Shown: piece after piece, positions 44,090-44,749 of the stretch | Position numbering within the stretch: position 1 is the first letter of the stretch | Layout of the letters: each line of letters opens with the position of its first letter | Assembly (NCBI GenBank): GCA_937902455.1 | Contig: CALELI010000067.1 | Coordinates: 1 to 44,749 of the forward strand | Direction of reading: 5' to 3' | Length of the DNA stretch: 44,749 nt | Source of the DNA: an uncultured Prevotellaceae bacterium | GTDB taxonomy: Bacteria; Bacteroidota; Bacteroidia; Bacteroidales; Bacteroidaceae | The notes under the pieces: generated by a model | Seen by the model: only the letters and a program-made list of their open reading frames with translations | Told to the model about the DNA's origin: nothing | Databases searched by the model: none | Translations under genes and position numbers: made by a program

Positions 44090-44747
44090 AGACGACATAA
44101 TTGATTCCGTGCGGGGGATGCAGCAACTCATCCACGCTGCAAACAGGGAACTGGCAGAGGTCGATCCGGCCTCTGCCGGATATGAGCATGTCGTAAAGGC
44201 CCTGGGGATTATGTCGGAACTGTCTAAAATCTCGTTGCAGACCGTCAAGGAACTGCAGCAGACAGACAATCGGGAGCAGCCATTGCCGCCTACTGTCTCC
44301 GGCAGCAAGAAGCGTGGGCGTGGAAGGCAAAAAGGCCAGTATCTCAGTGAAGGCATGGATGTGAAGTCCTACGGAGAAATCATCCTCCACATATTCAAGA
44401 ACCATTTCCGCGGCGACAATTTCCTTGTTAAGAACAAGACGATACCGGCCACCAAATTCATGGCGTGCCTCTACAAGGTTGGCATTCAGGAACGAATCAC
44501 GGTGGACGATCCTAAGAAAAAGGCATTCTGCAACCTGATAGCGGAACTGCTGGAAGGCACAGAGTTCAAGGATAAATATCATACGTCCCACAACTCCGTC
44601 AACATCAAGGTAAATGACATGGAAGATAACCTCGCCTCAGATACGATATACGCCAAAGAATGGAGTTCCTTGTGCAAATTAGCAACCGAAATATTTCACG
44701 AGGCGGCAGAAAAACAGGCAAAGGCAGTCGAACGGTCGCCTTTGTGA
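44082..44747 (+). CDS. Unknown protein with basic central linker
   Basis: 221 residues, complete with TGA at 44745-44747. N-terminal helical segment (about 1-65), a basic linker SKKRGRGRQKGQ (about 74-85) resembling an AT-hook or nuclear-type DNA-contacting patch, then a mixed domain with FLVKNKTIPATKFMACLYK and TSHNSVNIKVNDMEDNLAS and a terminal helix. I recognise no family. Coupled to the HsdR-N-like gene by overlap, so a shared function or complex is plausible. The helical N-terminus suggests oligomerisation. Confidence 0.65.
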   Translation: MCRDDIIDSVRGMQQLIHAANRELAEVDPASAGYEHVVKALGIMSELSKISLQTVKELQQTDNREQPLPPTVSGSKKRGRGRQKGQYLSEGMDVKSYGEIILHIFKNHFRGDNFLVKNKTIPATKFMACLYKVGIQERITVDDPKKKAFCNLIAELLEGTEFKDKYHTSHNSVNIKVNDMEDNLASDTIYAKEWSSLCKLATEIFHEAAEKQAKAVERSPL

Positions 44748-44749
44748 TT

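Noticed and set aside
43379..44356. 325-residue minus-strand ORF
   Set aside because: Opposite two coupled plus-strand genes, no domain; a shadow frame.
1..44749. tRNA, rRNA or integrase genes marking a classical genomic island
   Set aside because: None were seen on either strand, so the accessory region near 41-44.7 kb cannot be called an integrative element from this window.

Overview
The window looks like a chromosomal segment of a Bacteroidales bacterium, most likely Prevotella or a close relative. The evidence is the Bacteroidetes-type promoters (TAnnTTTG, several with TTG 19-20 nt upstream), the absence of useful Shine-Dalgarno signals before most genes, an HU-like protein of the Bacteroidetes type, a C10 protease with BspA-like repeats and a possible type IX sorting domain, and polysaccharide-degrading GH43 and GH9 enzymes. 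Species was not determined.

Layout. (1) 1-9.4 kb: methionine and threonine synthesis. metH (5' end off the left edge) converges on a four-gene minus-strand unit metY-thrA-thrB-like-thrC. The kinase slot is filled by a phosphoglycerate-mutase-like protein, while a true iPGM is encoded at 20.9 kb. (2) 9.5-11.2 kb: a small membrane protein and the rpsF-rpsR-rplI operon. (3) 11.3-16.7 kb: a secreted C10 protease followed by a large secreted protein of unknown function. (4) 16.7-22.4 kb, minus strand: gpmI, a 36-residue membrane protein, a TlpA-like lipoprotein, DUF2461, DUF4861 and a family 2 glycosyltransferase, partly translationally coupled. (5) 22.5-26 kb: a HUH (Y1) transposase-like protein fused to a second domain, a 22-bp-period DNA array, an HU-like protein and a secreted esterase. 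(6) 26-35 kb: cell-envelope glycan genes: a GT-C sugar transferase, GtrA, a polyprenyl-phosphate GT2, a polysaccharide deacetylase, an LTA-synthase-like phosphotransferase, GT9, GT10 and a lipopolysaccharide kinase. (7) 35-40.6 kb: GH43, a DUF4143 ATPase with an operator-like promoter, and GH9. (8) 40.6-44.7 kb: an accessory island with a MITE, a second 22-bp-period array, two near-identical palindromes bracketing a DUF3987 ATPase gene, a stand-alone degenerate HsdR-N-like protein and an unknown protein.

The least explained material is in (5) and (8). Two unrelated-looking accessory genes (HU-like and DUF3987) each have a degenerate array with a strict or near-strict 22-bp period upstream, one of them inverted about its own centre. 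The palindromes around the DUF3987 gene and the catalytically altered HsdR-N protein make (8) the best candidate for an undescribed system, though nothing here proves a function. Two ~198-bp copies of one MITE, each with its own 4-bp target duplication, and several families of short intergenic repeats show that small repeats have been active; some have entered reading frames such as metH.
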